Part shown: one piece after another, positions 30,884 to 39,367 of the stretch
Layout of the letters: the number at the start of each line of letters is the position of its first letter
Position numbering within the stretch: position 1 is the stretch's first letter
DNA from: Candidatus Latescibacterota bacterium
GTDB lineage: Bacteria > JAAXHH01
Reading direction: 5' to 3'
DNA length: 46,753 bases
Assembly (NCBI GenBank): GCA_022821935.1
Contig: JAJECR010000192.1
Span: 1 to 46,753 of the forward strand
The notes under the pieces: model-generated
The model's input: the letters and a program-made list of their open reading frames with translations, nothing else
Told to the model about the DNA's origin: nothing
The model's database searches: none
Position numbers and translations under genes: made by a program

Positions 30884-31768
30884 ATGAACGAACTGGACGA
30901 TTTCCTCACCCATCTGCTCATCGAGCGGGGGCTGTCACCGAACAGCTACGAGGCGTACCGGCGCGACCTGACGTCCTACCGTGGCCACCTGGACAGGCGG
31001 GGTGTTTCTTCCTTTTCCGACGCGACCCGGCAGGACGTCCAGGGATTCATCGCTTCCCTGCGCCGCCGCGGGCTCGCCCCTTCCAGCATCGCGCGGCACG
31101 TATCGGCTGTGCGGATCTTCCACCGTTTCCTCATCGGCGAAGGACTGGCCACGGCGGATCCGACCGAACACGTCAGTGTACCCAAGCAGCCGCGCCGCCT
31201 GCCGGTCGTCCTGAGCCGCCAGGAGATCACGGCGCTGATGGAACTGCCGGATCATACGACTTCGCTGGGTCTGCGCGACCGGGCGATCCTCGAATTCATG
31301 TATGCCACCGGCCTGCGCGCATCCGAACTCCTGGACTTCCGGCGTCCCGATCTGCTCTTCGATTCGGGTCTGGCGCGCATATTCGGGAAGGGCGGTAAGG
31401 AGCGCCTCGTACCGGTGGGCCGGCAGGCAATCAACGTGATCAGGAACTACCTGCACAAGGTGCGGCCGGTCCTCGCCTCGCCGGACAGCGGGGAGATTCT
31501 CTTCCTGAACGCCCGGGGTCGCAGGCTGTCCCGCATGGGACTGTGGAAGATCCTGGACACCTACGTGGAACTGGCCGGCATCGAAAAGAAGGTCAGTCCC
31601 CACACGATGCGCCACTCCTTCGCCACCCACCTCCTGGAAGGCGGCGCCGACCTCCGGGCCGTCCAGGAAATGCTGGGGCACGTGGACATCGCCACGACGC
31701 AGATCTACACCCACGTGGACCGCGAATACCTCAGGGACATGTATACCCGTTACCATCCGCGGGGGTGA
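30884..31768 (+). CDS. xerD: XerC/XerD-type tyrosine recombinase
   Basis: The 294-residue product is a chromosome-dimer-resolution recombinase by length and motifs. The N-terminal SAM-like domain is residues 1-90 (ERGLSPNSYEAYRRDL). The catalytic set is complete: R145 (ATGLRASELL), K169 or K172 (FGKGGKERLVPVG), H240 and R243 (SPHTMRHSFATHL), H266 (MLGHVDIATTQIY) and the nucleophile Y275. Starting at ATG 30884 gives the family N-terminus; GGAAGGA lies 11 nt upstream. It looks like the housekeeping XerD rather than an integrase of a mobile element: no attachment repeats or element genes are near. XerC and XerD cannot be told apart with certainty. The stop abuts the stop of the convergent lnt gene. 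Confidence 0.92.
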   Translation: MNELDDFLTHLLIERGLSPNSYEAYRRDLTSYRGHLDRRGVSSFSDATRQDVQGFIASLRRRGLAPSSIARHVSAVRIFHRFLIGEGLATADPTEHVSVPKQPRRLPVVLSRQEITALMELPDHTTSLGLRDRAILEFMYATGLRASELLDFRRPDLLFDSGLARIFGKGGKERLVPVGRQAINVIRNYLHKVRPVLASPDSGEILFLNARGRRLSRMGLWKILDTYVELAGIEKKVSPHTMRHSFATHLLEGGADLRAVQEMLGHVDIATTQIYTHVDREYLRDMYTRYHPRG

Positions 31769-33367
31769 TCAGGAAGATGCGCTTCCGCGGAAACGTGAGG
31801 TAATGCTGCCCGCCAGGGCCGCCGCGACGACGGCCAGCACGCAGCAGAACAGGGCGAACACGTCCCCATATCGGGTGTAGAACGTCGGTCCATTCCGGTT
31901 GGGATGTACGTTCGCGACGGTGGTCGTGGCGACCATCATCGGCGTAGTGCCGTAGACGGCGCCGGTGGAGGAGATGAACCCGGAAATGCCGGTATTCGCC
32001 GCGCGGATGATCGGGGTGCCGTTTTCCACGGCGCGCAGCACCGCCATGGAGAAGTGCTGGGCGGGCGCGGAAGTCGTCCCGAACCAGGCGTCATTGGTCA
32101 TGACCACCAGCACGTTCGCGCCGTCCAGGGGAAACCGCCGGACCAGGTCCGGGAAGATGGATTCGTAGCAGATGACCGTGCCGATGTGCATGTCGTAGCC
32201 GGTGAGCGGCATCACGGTCAGTTCGTCCCCGGGCGTGAGGTCGCCGATCGCGCCGGTCAGCCCGGACAGAAAGGAGAACAGGCTTGGAAACGGCAGGTAC
32301 TCGCCGAAGGGCACCAGGTGCATCTTGCTGTAGGAACTCACGATGCCCCGTTCAGGCAGCAGCAGAAAGGCGCTGTTGTAGGTGCCGGTCTCGCCTGGCC
32401 GGTAGCCCAGCGCGCCGGTGAGCACCGGCACCCCCGCTTCTTCGGTCAACGCGTGAACCTGTTCGGTGTATTCCTCGAACACAGGACTCTCCAGCCAGAA
32501 CGTCATCGCCGTCTCGGGAAACACGATGAATTCGGGATCCTGCGGCAACACCGATCGGGTCAGGTCCCGGTATACGTCCACGGTCCGCTGGTAGAGCGAC
32601 TCGGACCACTTTTCGCCCTGTTCCTTGCTTCCCTGGACGACAGCCACCTTTACCGGCGGCGTCATACGCTCCAGGATACGGGCCTGCGAAATCGACCACC
32701 AGCCGTACCCCGTCGTGCTGATCAGGGCGAAACAGGACAGCGACATGGCGAATACGGGCGCCCGCCAAGAGGTCCTCTCGCGCAGTGCAATGAAGACCAT
32801 GGCCATGGTCGCGTTCAGCAGCATGACCAGGAAGCTGACACCGTACACGCCCGTATATTGCGCGATCTGTATGACGGGCAGGGCCTGGTGCTGGGAGTAA
32901 CCCAGCAGTTCCCACGGGAACCCCGTAAACAGGTAGGTCTGTATGTACTCGAGGGCAGTCCAGAGCGCGGCCGCGAACAAGGGGAACAGGGGTGATTTCC
33001 AGCTGGTCCGGGCCACGAGTATCCCGAACAAGAAGGCGTACAGGCCCACCACCGCAGCCACGCCCGCCATGCTGACCAGCCCCAGCGCGAGGTTCAGACC
33101 GCCGTAATTCATGACGGTCTCCATGATCCAGTATACCTTGGCGACGCCTGACACGAACGCGAAAGCCAGGGCGATCAAAACCACCCTTGTCAAGGAGCCG
33201 GAACGGCCCGCGTCGTGCAGCGCAATCATGACCGGCACAAAGGCGATCCAGGCCAGGGGCCACCAGTCGACCTTGGGTATGCTGAGGAAAATGAACAGGG
33301 CGGAACAGAGCGCGAGACCGTAACCGGCGATGGGTGATGAGGCGTGGAGGCGTTGCGACAGGGGCAT
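31769..33367 (-). CDS. lnt: Apolipoprotein N-acyltransferase
   Basis: The 532-residue product has an N-terminal membrane part with about six hydrophobic segments (residues 12-225) and a C-terminal nitrilase-type domain. The catalytic triad is E285 (FPETAMTF), K348 (YSKMHLVPFGEYLPF) and C400 (GTVICYESIFPD); E356 in FGEYLPF matches the essential glutamate near the active site of E. coli Lnt. It adds the third acyl chain to the N-terminal cysteine of lipoproteins in the inner membrane, the last step before Lol sorting, so it shows that the cell has an outer membrane. The two lipoproteins at 16165-17693 would be substrates. A hydrophobic stretch near the C-terminus (about 500-523) matches the last membrane helix. 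Stop codons of this gene and xerD abut. Confidence 0.95.
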   Translation of the reverse strand: MPLSQRLHASSPIAGYGLALCSALFIFLSIPKVDWWPLAWIAFVPVMIALHDAGRSGSLTRVVLIALAFAFVSGVAKVYWIMETVMNYGGLNLALGLVSMAGVAAVVGLYAFLFGILVARTSWKSPLFPLFAAALWTALEYIQTYLFTGFPWELLGYSQHQALPVIQIAQYTGVYGVSFLVMLLNATMAMVFIALRERTSWRAPVFAMSLSCFALISTTGYGWWSISQARILERMTPPVKVAVVQGSKEQGEKWSESLYQRTVDVYRDLTRSVLPQDPEFIVFPETAMTFWLESPVFEEYTEQVHALTEEAGVPVLTGALGYRPGETGTYNSAFLLLPERGIVSSYSKMHLVPFGEYLPFPSLFSFLSGLTGAIGDLTPGDELTVMPLTGYDMHIGTVICYESIFPDLVRRFPLDGANVLVVMTNDAWFGTTSAPAQHFSMAVLRAVENGTPIIRAANTGISGFISSTGAVYGTTPMMVATTTVANVHPNRNGPTFYTRYGDVFALFCCVLAVVAAALAGSITSRFRGSASS

Positions 33368-33484
33368 CGGGGACTTCTCTGAGGTTGGACTTCGCGTATT
33401 TACGTGACAGGAATCAACACATTTGCCCGATGCCTGTCAACTTCAAGTAGTGGTTTGTGTCCAGCGCCCTGTGTTTCAAAGGGG

Positions 33485-33514
33485 TTGACCGTACACGGCG
33501 GCGGCGTCTACATT
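33485..33514 (+). promoter_or_regulatory. Promoter of the Gfo/Idh/MocA gene
   Basis: TTGACC (33485-33490) and TACATT (33509-33514) are 18 bp apart. The leader of about 140 nt up to the TTG start at 33660 has no gene. The rest of the 292-bp gap back to lnt shows only a weak minus-strand promoter-like sequence. Confidence 0.5.
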
Positions 33515-33659
33515 TCTGTCGTCGGCTGGAATGAAGAGCCGGTCAACCAGGTTGGCGCGGCGGTACCGGCCGGACGACAGGTTTCCGGGGGATAGCGGTA
33601 TCCATGTATTTTTCGAGAAGTAACGCTACGTTGTGCCCGTATGCGAGGAGGCCCCAGAT

Positions 33660-34646
33660 TTGGACCCATTGCGAACGGCCGTAATCGGTGTAGGCCGGCT
33701 GGGCGAAGCTCATGCACGGGTGCTGGCGGACCTGCCGGGTATACATCTCAGCGGCGTGTATGACATTCGCGGCGAGCGGGCCGAGGAGATTGCCCATCGC
33801 TACCGCACTAGTGCCTACGGCGGCCTGTCCGAACTCGCAGGGGACGCCGACGCCGTCACCGTGGTCGTGCCCACCACCGCCCACTGCGAGGTGGCTTCAT
33901 ACACGCTGTCCAAGGGTCTGCATACCTTCGTGGAAAAACCGATCGCCGCGACCGTCGAAGAAGCCGAACGCCTCGTCGAACTGTCGGAGTTCCATCGACG
34001 GGTACTTCAGGTCGGACACATCGAACGGTTCAACGGCGCCTTCCGGGCCCTGGAAGGAACGGACGTATCTCCGGGGTTCATCGAGTCGCACCGCCTGGCG
34101 TCCTTTGACCCAAGGGGAACGGACGTGTCCGTGGTCCACGACCTGATGATCCACGATATCGACTTGATCCGTTGCCTGGTCCGGTCGGACCTGGAAAGGG
34201 TGGACGCCACCGGGGTCGCGGTGATATCAGACCAGGTGGATATCGCCAATGCCCGGTTGCAGTTCGTCGACGGCTGCGTAGCCAACGTCACGGCCAGCCG
34301 CGTATCCCTCAAGCAGATGCGCAAGATGCGGGTCTTTCAGCGCGACCACTACATTTCGATCGATTTCCTGAAGGGCGAGAGCGAGATTTACCGGCTGGTC
34401 GACGAGCCCGGACCGGGCAGGATCCGGGGATTGAAGATTCCCATAAACACCGGCGACGGCCGCACGAGGCACATCCTGCGCCAGAAGACGGCGAAGGACA
34501 GGACCGAGCCGTTGAAGGCGGAACTCGCCTCCTTCGCCGACGCCGTGCGGGACGGGTCTCCGCCGCCGGTGACCGGCCGCGATGGCCTGGAAGCCCTGCG
34601 CGTCTCTCTGGCGGTGATCGATCAGATCGAACGAGGGCAACGGTAG
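33660..34646 (+). CDS. Gfo/Idh/MocA-family oxidoreductase (possible UDP-sugar 3-dehydrogenase, GnnA-like)
   Basis: The 328-residue product has the Rossmann start LRTAVIGVGRLGEAHARVLA, VTVVVPTTAHCEVA, the EKPIAATVEEAERLV signature with its conserved lysine, and VGHIERFNGAF. The VxHIERFN pattern and length are shared with proteins such as GnnA that oxidise UDP-GlcNAc at C3 for amide-linked lipid A in some Gram-negative bacteria; that specific role is a guess from similarity, as no lpx gene lies near. I take TTG 33660 as start: GAGGAGG ends 8 nt before it and the Rossmann strand begins directly after; a GTG nine codons earlier has no site. A membrane methyltransferase-like gene follows after 13 bp. 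Confidence 0.85.
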   Translation: MDPLRTAVIGVGRLGEAHARVLADLPGIHLSGVYDIRGERAEEIAHRYRTSAYGGLSELAGDADAVTVVVPTTAHCEVASYTLSKGLHTFVEKPIAATVEEAERLVELSEFHRRVLQVGHIERFNGAFRALEGTDVSPGFIESHRLASFDPRGTDVSVVHDLMIHDIDLIRCLVRSDLERVDATGVAVISDQVDIANARLQFVDGCVANVTASRVSLKQMRKMRVFQRDHYISIDFLKGESEIYRLVDEPGPGRIRGLKIPINTGDGRTRHILRQKTAKDRTEPLKAELASFADAVRDGSPPPVTGRDGLEALRVSLAVIDQIERGQR

Positions 34647-34659
34647 CACGAATCACGAC

Positions 34660-35229
34660 ATGGACCTACGCGCCAGCGTTTTCGCAGCCCGAAGCTATAC
34701 GCCTATTCCATTGCTCATCGCCGTGCTGATCATGGCGGAATCGAGCGTCCTGACTTTCGTGGGCGGCGGGCTGCTGGTCGTCCTCGGGGAATCCATTCGC
34801 CTTTGGGCGGTCGGCTACGCCGGCTCCGCGACCCGCACCCGCCACGTCGGGGCGCCCTCGCTCATCACCAACGGCCCCTATGGCCGGGTACGCAATCCCC
34901 TCTACGTGGGTAACTTCATCCTGAGTCTCGGCCTCTGTGTCATGGCATGGGCCTGGATGCCGTACATGCTCGGGATCTTCCTGGCGGCCTTCGGGATACA
35001 GTACGGGCTTATCGTATCCCTGGAGGAGGAGAGTCTGCGGAAAACTTTCGGCGAAGCGTACGACGCCTACGCCGAAGCCGTGCCCCGGTTCTTCCCTCGT
35101 CTCACCGAGTATGCGGGGGACGAACCGGCGCCCTACGACTTCGCCGCCGCCCTGCGCAGCGAAAGACGGACCTTCCAGTCCACGGCCGTGGTGGTGGCTG
35201 CCCTCGCCGCACGCTGGTACTTCGGCTAA
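34660..35229 (+). CDS. Isoprenylcysteine carboxyl methyltransferase-like membrane protein
   Basis: The 189-residue product has three to four hydrophobic segments and the ICMT/PEMT-like signature: LITNGPYGRVRNPLYVGNF followed by EEESLRKTFGEAYDAY and VPRFFPRL. The RNPxYVG and E-x-x-L...FG-x-x-Y elements bind S-adenosylmethionine at the membrane face. Bacterial members methylate lipids or small hydrophobic molecules, and none of this exact type is known to me. It starts 13 bp after the dehydrogenase gene with no strong Shine-Dalgarno, so it is probably coupled to it. A C-terminal hydrophobic end (VVVAALAARWYF) may be a further membrane segment. Confidence 0.85.
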   Translation: MDLRASVFAARSYTPIPLLIAVLIMAESSVLTFVGGGLLVVLGESIRLWAVGYAGSATRTRHVGAPSLITNGPYGRVRNPLYVGNFILSLGLCVMAWAWMPYMLGIFLAAFGIQYGLIVSLEEESLRKTFGEAYDAYAEAVPRFFPRLTEYAGDEPAPYDFAAALRSERRTFQSTAVVVAALAARWYFG

Positions 35230-35251
35230 TCGGAAAGAGGAGGGCCCGGTT

Positions 35252-35698
35252 TCAACGAACCAGGCGCGCGCCGCGCTTACGGTCACCGGCCTGCCCCGAT
35301 CTCGTAAAACGCAACGGACCGGAACCCATGCCGTTCCCATTATGCGGGCGGGAGGCAGGGGGCGTCTCGGGATTGGATGGCGGCGGCACCGGAGGATCAA
35401 GCGTTTCGTCGGGGACATCAGCGGCCTGTGTTTCCTCCGGCCGCTTCTGCACGCTGACTCCGGCGGCCCCCTGCAGGAGGCTGAGGACCGCGACGAGTAA
35501 TACGAGAAGGACGACCGGCCACCACGGGATTCTGCCCAAAACCCGCAACAAGTCCGATTCAGGCTGGAAGAACAGCCCATACAGCAGGATGGGGCCGAGT
35601 ATGACTAGCAGGGATACCCCGGCAATGCACACGATCTGCGACCAGGCCGGGTTGCGCTGGAGAAACCGGGATATGCCGGAGGTGTTGATCTTCCGCAT
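35252..35698 (-). CDS. Small membrane protein of unknown function
   Basis: I do not recognise the family. The 148-residue frame has two clear membrane segments (about residues 22-43: IVCIAGVSLLVILGPILLYG, and 58-75: IPWWPVVLLVLLVAVLSLLQ), then an acidic, proline-rich tail (ETLDPPVPPPSNPETPP) and a basic C-terminus. AAAGGA lies about 10 nt before the ATG. It converges on the methyltransferase gene with 22 bp between stops. The two hydrophobic segments and the ribosome site support a real gene, though no domain confirms it. Confidence 0.6.
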   Translation of the reverse strand: MRKINTSGISRFLQRNPAWSQIVCIAGVSLLVILGPILLYGLFFQPESDLLRVLGRIPWWPVVLLVLLVAVLSLLQGAAGVSVQKRPEETQAADVPDETLDPPVPPPSNPETPPASRPHNGNGMGSGPLRFTRSGQAGDRKRGARLVR

Positions 35699-36030
35699 CA
35701 GACGTCTGTCCTTTTAGAACATGGTGCATTAGCACTCATCAGTTTATCCACTCTTTCACCGGGGTGGATGCACGTATTTTCGGCTGGACGAACCCACTTT
35801 CCCGGCTATGCCGTGGTTCCTCCAACGCCCGGTCCTTTCAGCATAGCGTCATCCCTTGTGCTAGACGTTACAACTATTTCGAATGCGTTGCGGATTGACG
35901 GGCCGCCGGGAACGTCTGAAGCCGCTCATATTCCTTGACAAACCCCTGGCGGTGGCCTACTGTAACACGTCGATCTGATGGCCACTGTTCTGGAAACAAC
36001 CCGTACCTTGACACCGACGATGAGGATTAC
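35699..36030. other. 332-bp gap upstream of hisB
   Basis: The gap separates the divergent small membrane protein gene and hisB. It holds the hisB promoter-like sequence at 35935-35963. No gene or RNA is seen; I found no leader peptide rich in histidine codons and no attenuator. Confidence 0.6.
35935..35963 (+). promoter_or_regulatory. Promoter of hisB
   Basis: TTGACA (35935-35940, perfect) and TACTGT (35958-35963, weak) are separated by 17 bp, about 68 bp before the GTG of hisB. Confidence 0.45.
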
Positions 36031-36618
36031 GTGCCTCGCACCGCCAGCATAACGCGCGAAACGCTGGAAACCCGTGTCGAGTTGACCCTCAACCTGGACG
36101 GCGAAGGCGCACTATCCGGCGAAACCGGCATCGGTTTTTTCGATCACATGCTGGCCAGTTTCGTCAAGCACGCGGGTTTCGACCTCGCCCTCTCCTGCAC
36201 CGGCGACTTGCATATTGACGATCACCACACGGTGGAAGACGTGGGGATCTGCCTGGGGCAGGCCTTTGTCCGGGCTATCGGCGACGGGTCGGGCATTACG
36301 CGTTTCGGCCATGCCTACGCGCCCCTGGACGAGGCGCTGGCCCGGGCCGTCTTCGACATCAGCGGACGGGCGCACCTGGAATTCGACGCCGAATTCTCGC
36401 GTTCCTCGGTCGGCGATTTCAGCACTGAAATGGTACGGGAGTTCTTCGGAGCTTTCGTCCATCACGGACGCGTAACCCTGCACGTCAGCCTGCTCGCGGG
36501 CGTAAACGCCCACCACCAGGTCGAAGCGGTCTTCAAGGCTGCAGCCAGGGCACTGCGCCAGGCCGCAGGTATGGATGACCGCGTGTCCGGGGTACCGTCC
36601 ACCAAGGGCAGTCTTTAG
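36031..36618 (+). CDS. hisB: Imidazoleglycerol-phosphate dehydratase
   Basis: The 195-residue product is a complete monofunctional HisB. It has the family blocks GFFDHMLASF, HIDDHHTVEDVGI, the REFFGAFVHHG segment and NAHHQVEAVFKAAARAL, with the manganese-binding histidine and glutamate motifs, and ends PSTKGSL. It removes water from imidazole glycerol phosphate in histidine synthesis. GTG 36031 is chosen because GAGG lies 5 nt upstream and the protein then starts PRTASITRETLET as in the family. Other his genes except hisC (39368) are not present, so the pathway is scattered. Confidence 0.96.
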   Translation: MPRTASITRETLETRVELTLNLDGEGALSGETGIGFFDHMLASFVKHAGFDLALSCTGDLHIDDHHTVEDVGICLGQAFVRAIGDGSGITRFGHAYAPLDEALARAVFDISGRAHLEFDAEFSRSSVGDFSTEMVREFFGAFVHHGRVTLHVSLLAGVNAHHQVEAVFKAAARALRQAAGMDDRVSGVPSTKGSL

Positions 36619-36737
36619 CCGCCTGACCAGGGACGCGGCCAGCAGGATACTCGGAACGCAGACCACGTATCTACGTCGTATATACTGGTCCAGACGTTAC
36701 AACGAGAAATGTACCTACATAGCATACGCGGGTAGTC

Positions 36738-37781
36738 ATGCACATTGATGAACTGGACACGCCGGCCTATACGGTCGACCTGGACGTGATGGAGCGGAAC
36801 ATCTCGTCCATGGCCGAACACTGCCGCAATCTCGATATCGCCCTCCGATGCCATACTAAAAGCCACAAGATCCCGGAAATCGCCCACCGCCAGGTCGAAG
36901 CCGGCGCGATCGGCATCTGCTGTCAGAAGCTCGGCGAGGCGGAAGTCATGGCCGCCGCGGGCATCGAGAACATCCTGGTCCCCTACAACATCGTGGGCGC
37001 CCGGAAGGTCGAACGCCTGACCCGCGTCGCCAGACGTACCGAGATCACCGTGGCCTTGGATGACGACATCACGGCACGGGGCATTTCGGACCGGGCACTG
37101 CAGGACGGTTGCCGGGTCAACGTGATCATCGAACTGGATACGGGCACGAAGCGATGCGGCGTGCAGTCACCCGAAGCGGCGGCCGAACTGGCCGAACGCA
37201 TCACGGACCTGCGCGGCCTGACATTCAAAGGCGTCATGATCTTTCCCAGCCATCCCGAGGCAAAGGGCTTTCTGCGGGAAACCGTGGAGCGGATCACCGA
37301 AAAGGGCATACCCATCGAGATCATCAGCGGGGGCGGCACCGGCGGCGAGGAAAACTCCAAAGCCATGGGGTGCACGGAGACCCGCAGCGGTTCCTATATC
37401 TGGGAGGGGATGAGCCGCATCGGGAATTCCGGCATGCTCAACGCCGAACGCTGCGCCTGCCGCATGATCGTTACCGTGGTGAGCGCCCCGACGCCGGACC
37501 GCATCATCATCGACGGCGGCATGAAGACCTTCGCCAGCTATCCGCCCACGCCCTACGGCCACATCATCGAACATCCGGATGCGGAGATATACGGGATGTC
37601 CGTGGAACACGGTCACGTGGACGTATCCCGCTGCGCCCACCGGTTCAAGGTCGGCGAGCGCCTGTCGGTGATTCCCCTGCACCAGGAGATGGCCCTCAAC
37701 CTGCACGACGAACTCAACGGCGTGCGGGGAGACCAGGTGGAAGTGATCTGGCCCGTCGCCGGCCGGGGTAAAGTGAAATAG
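36738..37781 (+). CDS. D-threonine aldolase / D-serine dehydratase-like PLP enzyme
   Basis: The 347-residue product is a fold-type III (alanine racemase-like) enzyme of the DSD1 family. The N-terminus ELDTPAYTVDLDVMERN and the PLP lysine K41 in RCHTKSHKIPEIA match the family. Other blocks are GGGTGGEENS (phosphate binding) and IIIDGGMKTFAS. In known family members two zinc ligands lie in PNHxC; here the aligned segment is PLHQEMALNLHD, so H315 is kept and the cysteine (or aspartate) two residues on is E317. Members split D-threonine to glycine and acetaldehyde or deaminate D-serine or hydroxyaspartate. The next gene (symporter) starts 27 bp later, which makes a transporter-plus-catabolic-enzyme unit plausible. 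Confidence 0.88.
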   Translation: MHIDELDTPAYTVDLDVMERNISSMAEHCRNLDIALRCHTKSHKIPEIAHRQVEAGAIGICCQKLGEAEVMAAAGIENILVPYNIVGARKVERLTRVARRTEITVALDDDITARGISDRALQDGCRVNVIIELDTGTKRCGVQSPEAAAELAERITDLRGLTFKGVMIFPSHPEAKGFLRETVERITEKGIPIEIISGGGTGGEENSKAMGCTETRSGSYIWEGMSRIGNSGMLNAERCACRMIVTVVSAPTPDRIIIDGGMKTFASYPPTPYGHIIEHPDAEIYGMSVEHGHVDVSRCAHRFKVGERLSVIPLHQEMALNLHDELNGVRGDQVEVIWPVAGRGKVK

Positions 37782-37808
37782 CCGCCAGCAAACCGGAAGG
37801 AGTGCTTG

Positions 37809-39353
37809 ATGTCCGTAACAAAGGTAAGGGAAGTCTGGCAAAGCCGCATGGGCCTGATCATGGCCATGGCGGGCAACGCCATCGGCCTGGGCAATTTCCT
37901 GCGGTTCCCCGTGCAGGCCGCCGCGAACGGCGGCGGGGCTTTCATGATCCCCTATTTCGTCGCCTTCCTGGTCGTGGGCATCCCCATGATGTGGGTGGAG
38001 TGGAGCGTCGGCAGGTTCGGCGGGAAGCACGGCCACGGCACCACGCCGGGCATTCTGTATCGCCTGTGGAAGCATCCGGCGGCCAAGTACATCGGCGTGC
38101 TGGGCATCGCGGCGCCGGTCGCCTTCGCCCTCTACTACTCCTACGTGCAGTCGTGGACCCTGGCCTACAGCTTCTTCTCCCTGACCGGCCAGTACTTCGG
38201 CATCAGTTCTCAGGAGGAGATGGGCGCTTTCCTTAGCAGCTTCCAAGGCATCACCGAGAGTTCCCACTTCAGCGGTCTCGGCACCGCGTACATCTTTTTC
38301 GTGATCAACCTGGGCATCGTGTTCTGGGTACTGTCCCGCGGTGTGGTCCGGGGCATAGAGACTCTGGCCAAGTTCGCCATGCCCATGCTGCTGGTCTTCG
38401 CCATCATCCTGGTCGCACGGGTGTTTACCCTGGGCACACCGGACCCGGCCTTTCCGGACCGCAGCGTCATGGCCGGTTTCGCCTGGATATGGAACCCGGA
38501 CATCAGCCGCCTGTCCGAAGCCAGCGTATGGCTCGCGGCCGCGGGACAGATCTTCTTCTCCCTGGGCATCGGCATCGGCAGCATGCAGTGTTACGCGAGT
38601 TATGTCCGCGCCCGGCAGGACGTGGCCCTGACCGGATTGACGACCTCCATGAGCAACGGGTTCGCCGAGGTCGTACTGGGCAGTTCCATCGCCATCCCGG
38701 TGGCCGTGGCCTTCTTCGGCGTCACCGCGACCGAGGCGATCGCGACGGGCGGCTCCTTCGACCTGGGCTTCCAGTCCATGCCGCTGATCTTCCAGCAGCT
38801 GCCCTTCGGACAGTTCATAGGCATGCTCTGGTTCGGCCTGCTGTTCTTCGCCGGGATCACCTCGACCGTTGCCCTGACCCAGCCGCCCATGGCCTTCCTC
38901 CAGGACGAGATGGGATGGTCGCGCAAGAAGGCCGCGCTACTCGTTATTTCCGTCCTGTTCATCTTTGGGAACTTCATCGCCTTCCACATCCAGCACGGCG
39001 TGATCGATGAATTTGATTTCTGGATCGGGACGGTGGGACTGGTCGTCTTCTCTTTCCTCGAAATCATCATCTTCGCCTGGATCTTCGGCATGGACAAGGC
39101 CTGGGACGAGATCACCGAAGGCGCGGCGATCAAGATTCCCCGCATATTCTACTACATGATCAAGTACGTCACGCCCGTCTCGCTGGCGATCCTGCTGGTC
39201 GTGTGGACCTACCAGGCCGGATTCGACCTGCTCCTGCTGCGGAACGCCGACCCCGTGGACATCCCCTATCTGCTGCTCACCCGCGGGATCATCGTGGCAC
39301 TGATTCTGGTTGGGATTTTCCAGGTGCGGCGCGTTTCGAAGAACTGGGACTGA
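37809..39353 (+). CDS. Sodium-dependent symporter, neurotransmitter:sodium symporter (SNF) family
   Basis: The 514-residue product is a LeuT-fold transporter. The first helix carries the hallmark MAGNAIGLGNFLRFPVQAAA with NGGGAFMIPYF; the third and sixth-helix blocks are PALYYSYVQSW-like (ALYYSYVQSWTLAYSF) and IFFSLGIGIGSMQCYASY. About eleven to twelve hydrophobic segments can be counted. Bacterial members import amino acids with sodium. ATG 37809 is chosen because GGAAGGAG lies 6 nt before it, with a TTG three bases upstream rejected. It follows the D-amino-acid-type PLP enzyme after 27 bp and precedes hisC after 14 bp, so all three may share a transcript. The substrate is likely an amino acid or related compound, which I infer from family and context. 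Confidence 0.93.
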   Translation: MSVTKVREVWQSRMGLIMAMAGNAIGLGNFLRFPVQAAANGGGAFMIPYFVAFLVVGIPMMWVEWSVGRFGGKHGHGTTPGILYRLWKHPAAKYIGVLGIAAPVAFALYYSYVQSWTLAYSFFSLTGQYFGISSQEEMGAFLSSFQGITESSHFSGLGTAYIFFVINLGIVFWVLSRGVVRGIETLAKFAMPMLLVFAIILVARVFTLGTPDPAFPDRSVMAGFAWIWNPDISRLSEASVWLAAAGQIFFSLGIGIGSMQCYASYVRARQDVALTGLTTSMSNGFAEVVLGSSIAIPVAVAFFGVTATEAIATGGSFDLGFQSMPLIFQQLPFGQFIGMLWFGLLFFAGITSTVALTQPPMAFLQDEMGWSRKKAALLVISVLFIFGNFIAFHIQHGVIDEFDFWIGTVGLVVFSFLEIIIFAWIFGMDKAWDEITEGAAIKIPRIFYYMIKYVTPVSLAILLVVWTYQAGFDLLLLRNADPVDIPYLLLTRGIIVALILVGIFQVRRVSKNWD

Positions 39354-39367
39354 AATGAAGAACCGAC

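Noticed and set aside
30884..31768. Integrase of a mobile element
   Set aside because: Length and motifs match housekeeping XerC/D, and no attachment repeats, tRNA or element genes are nearby.
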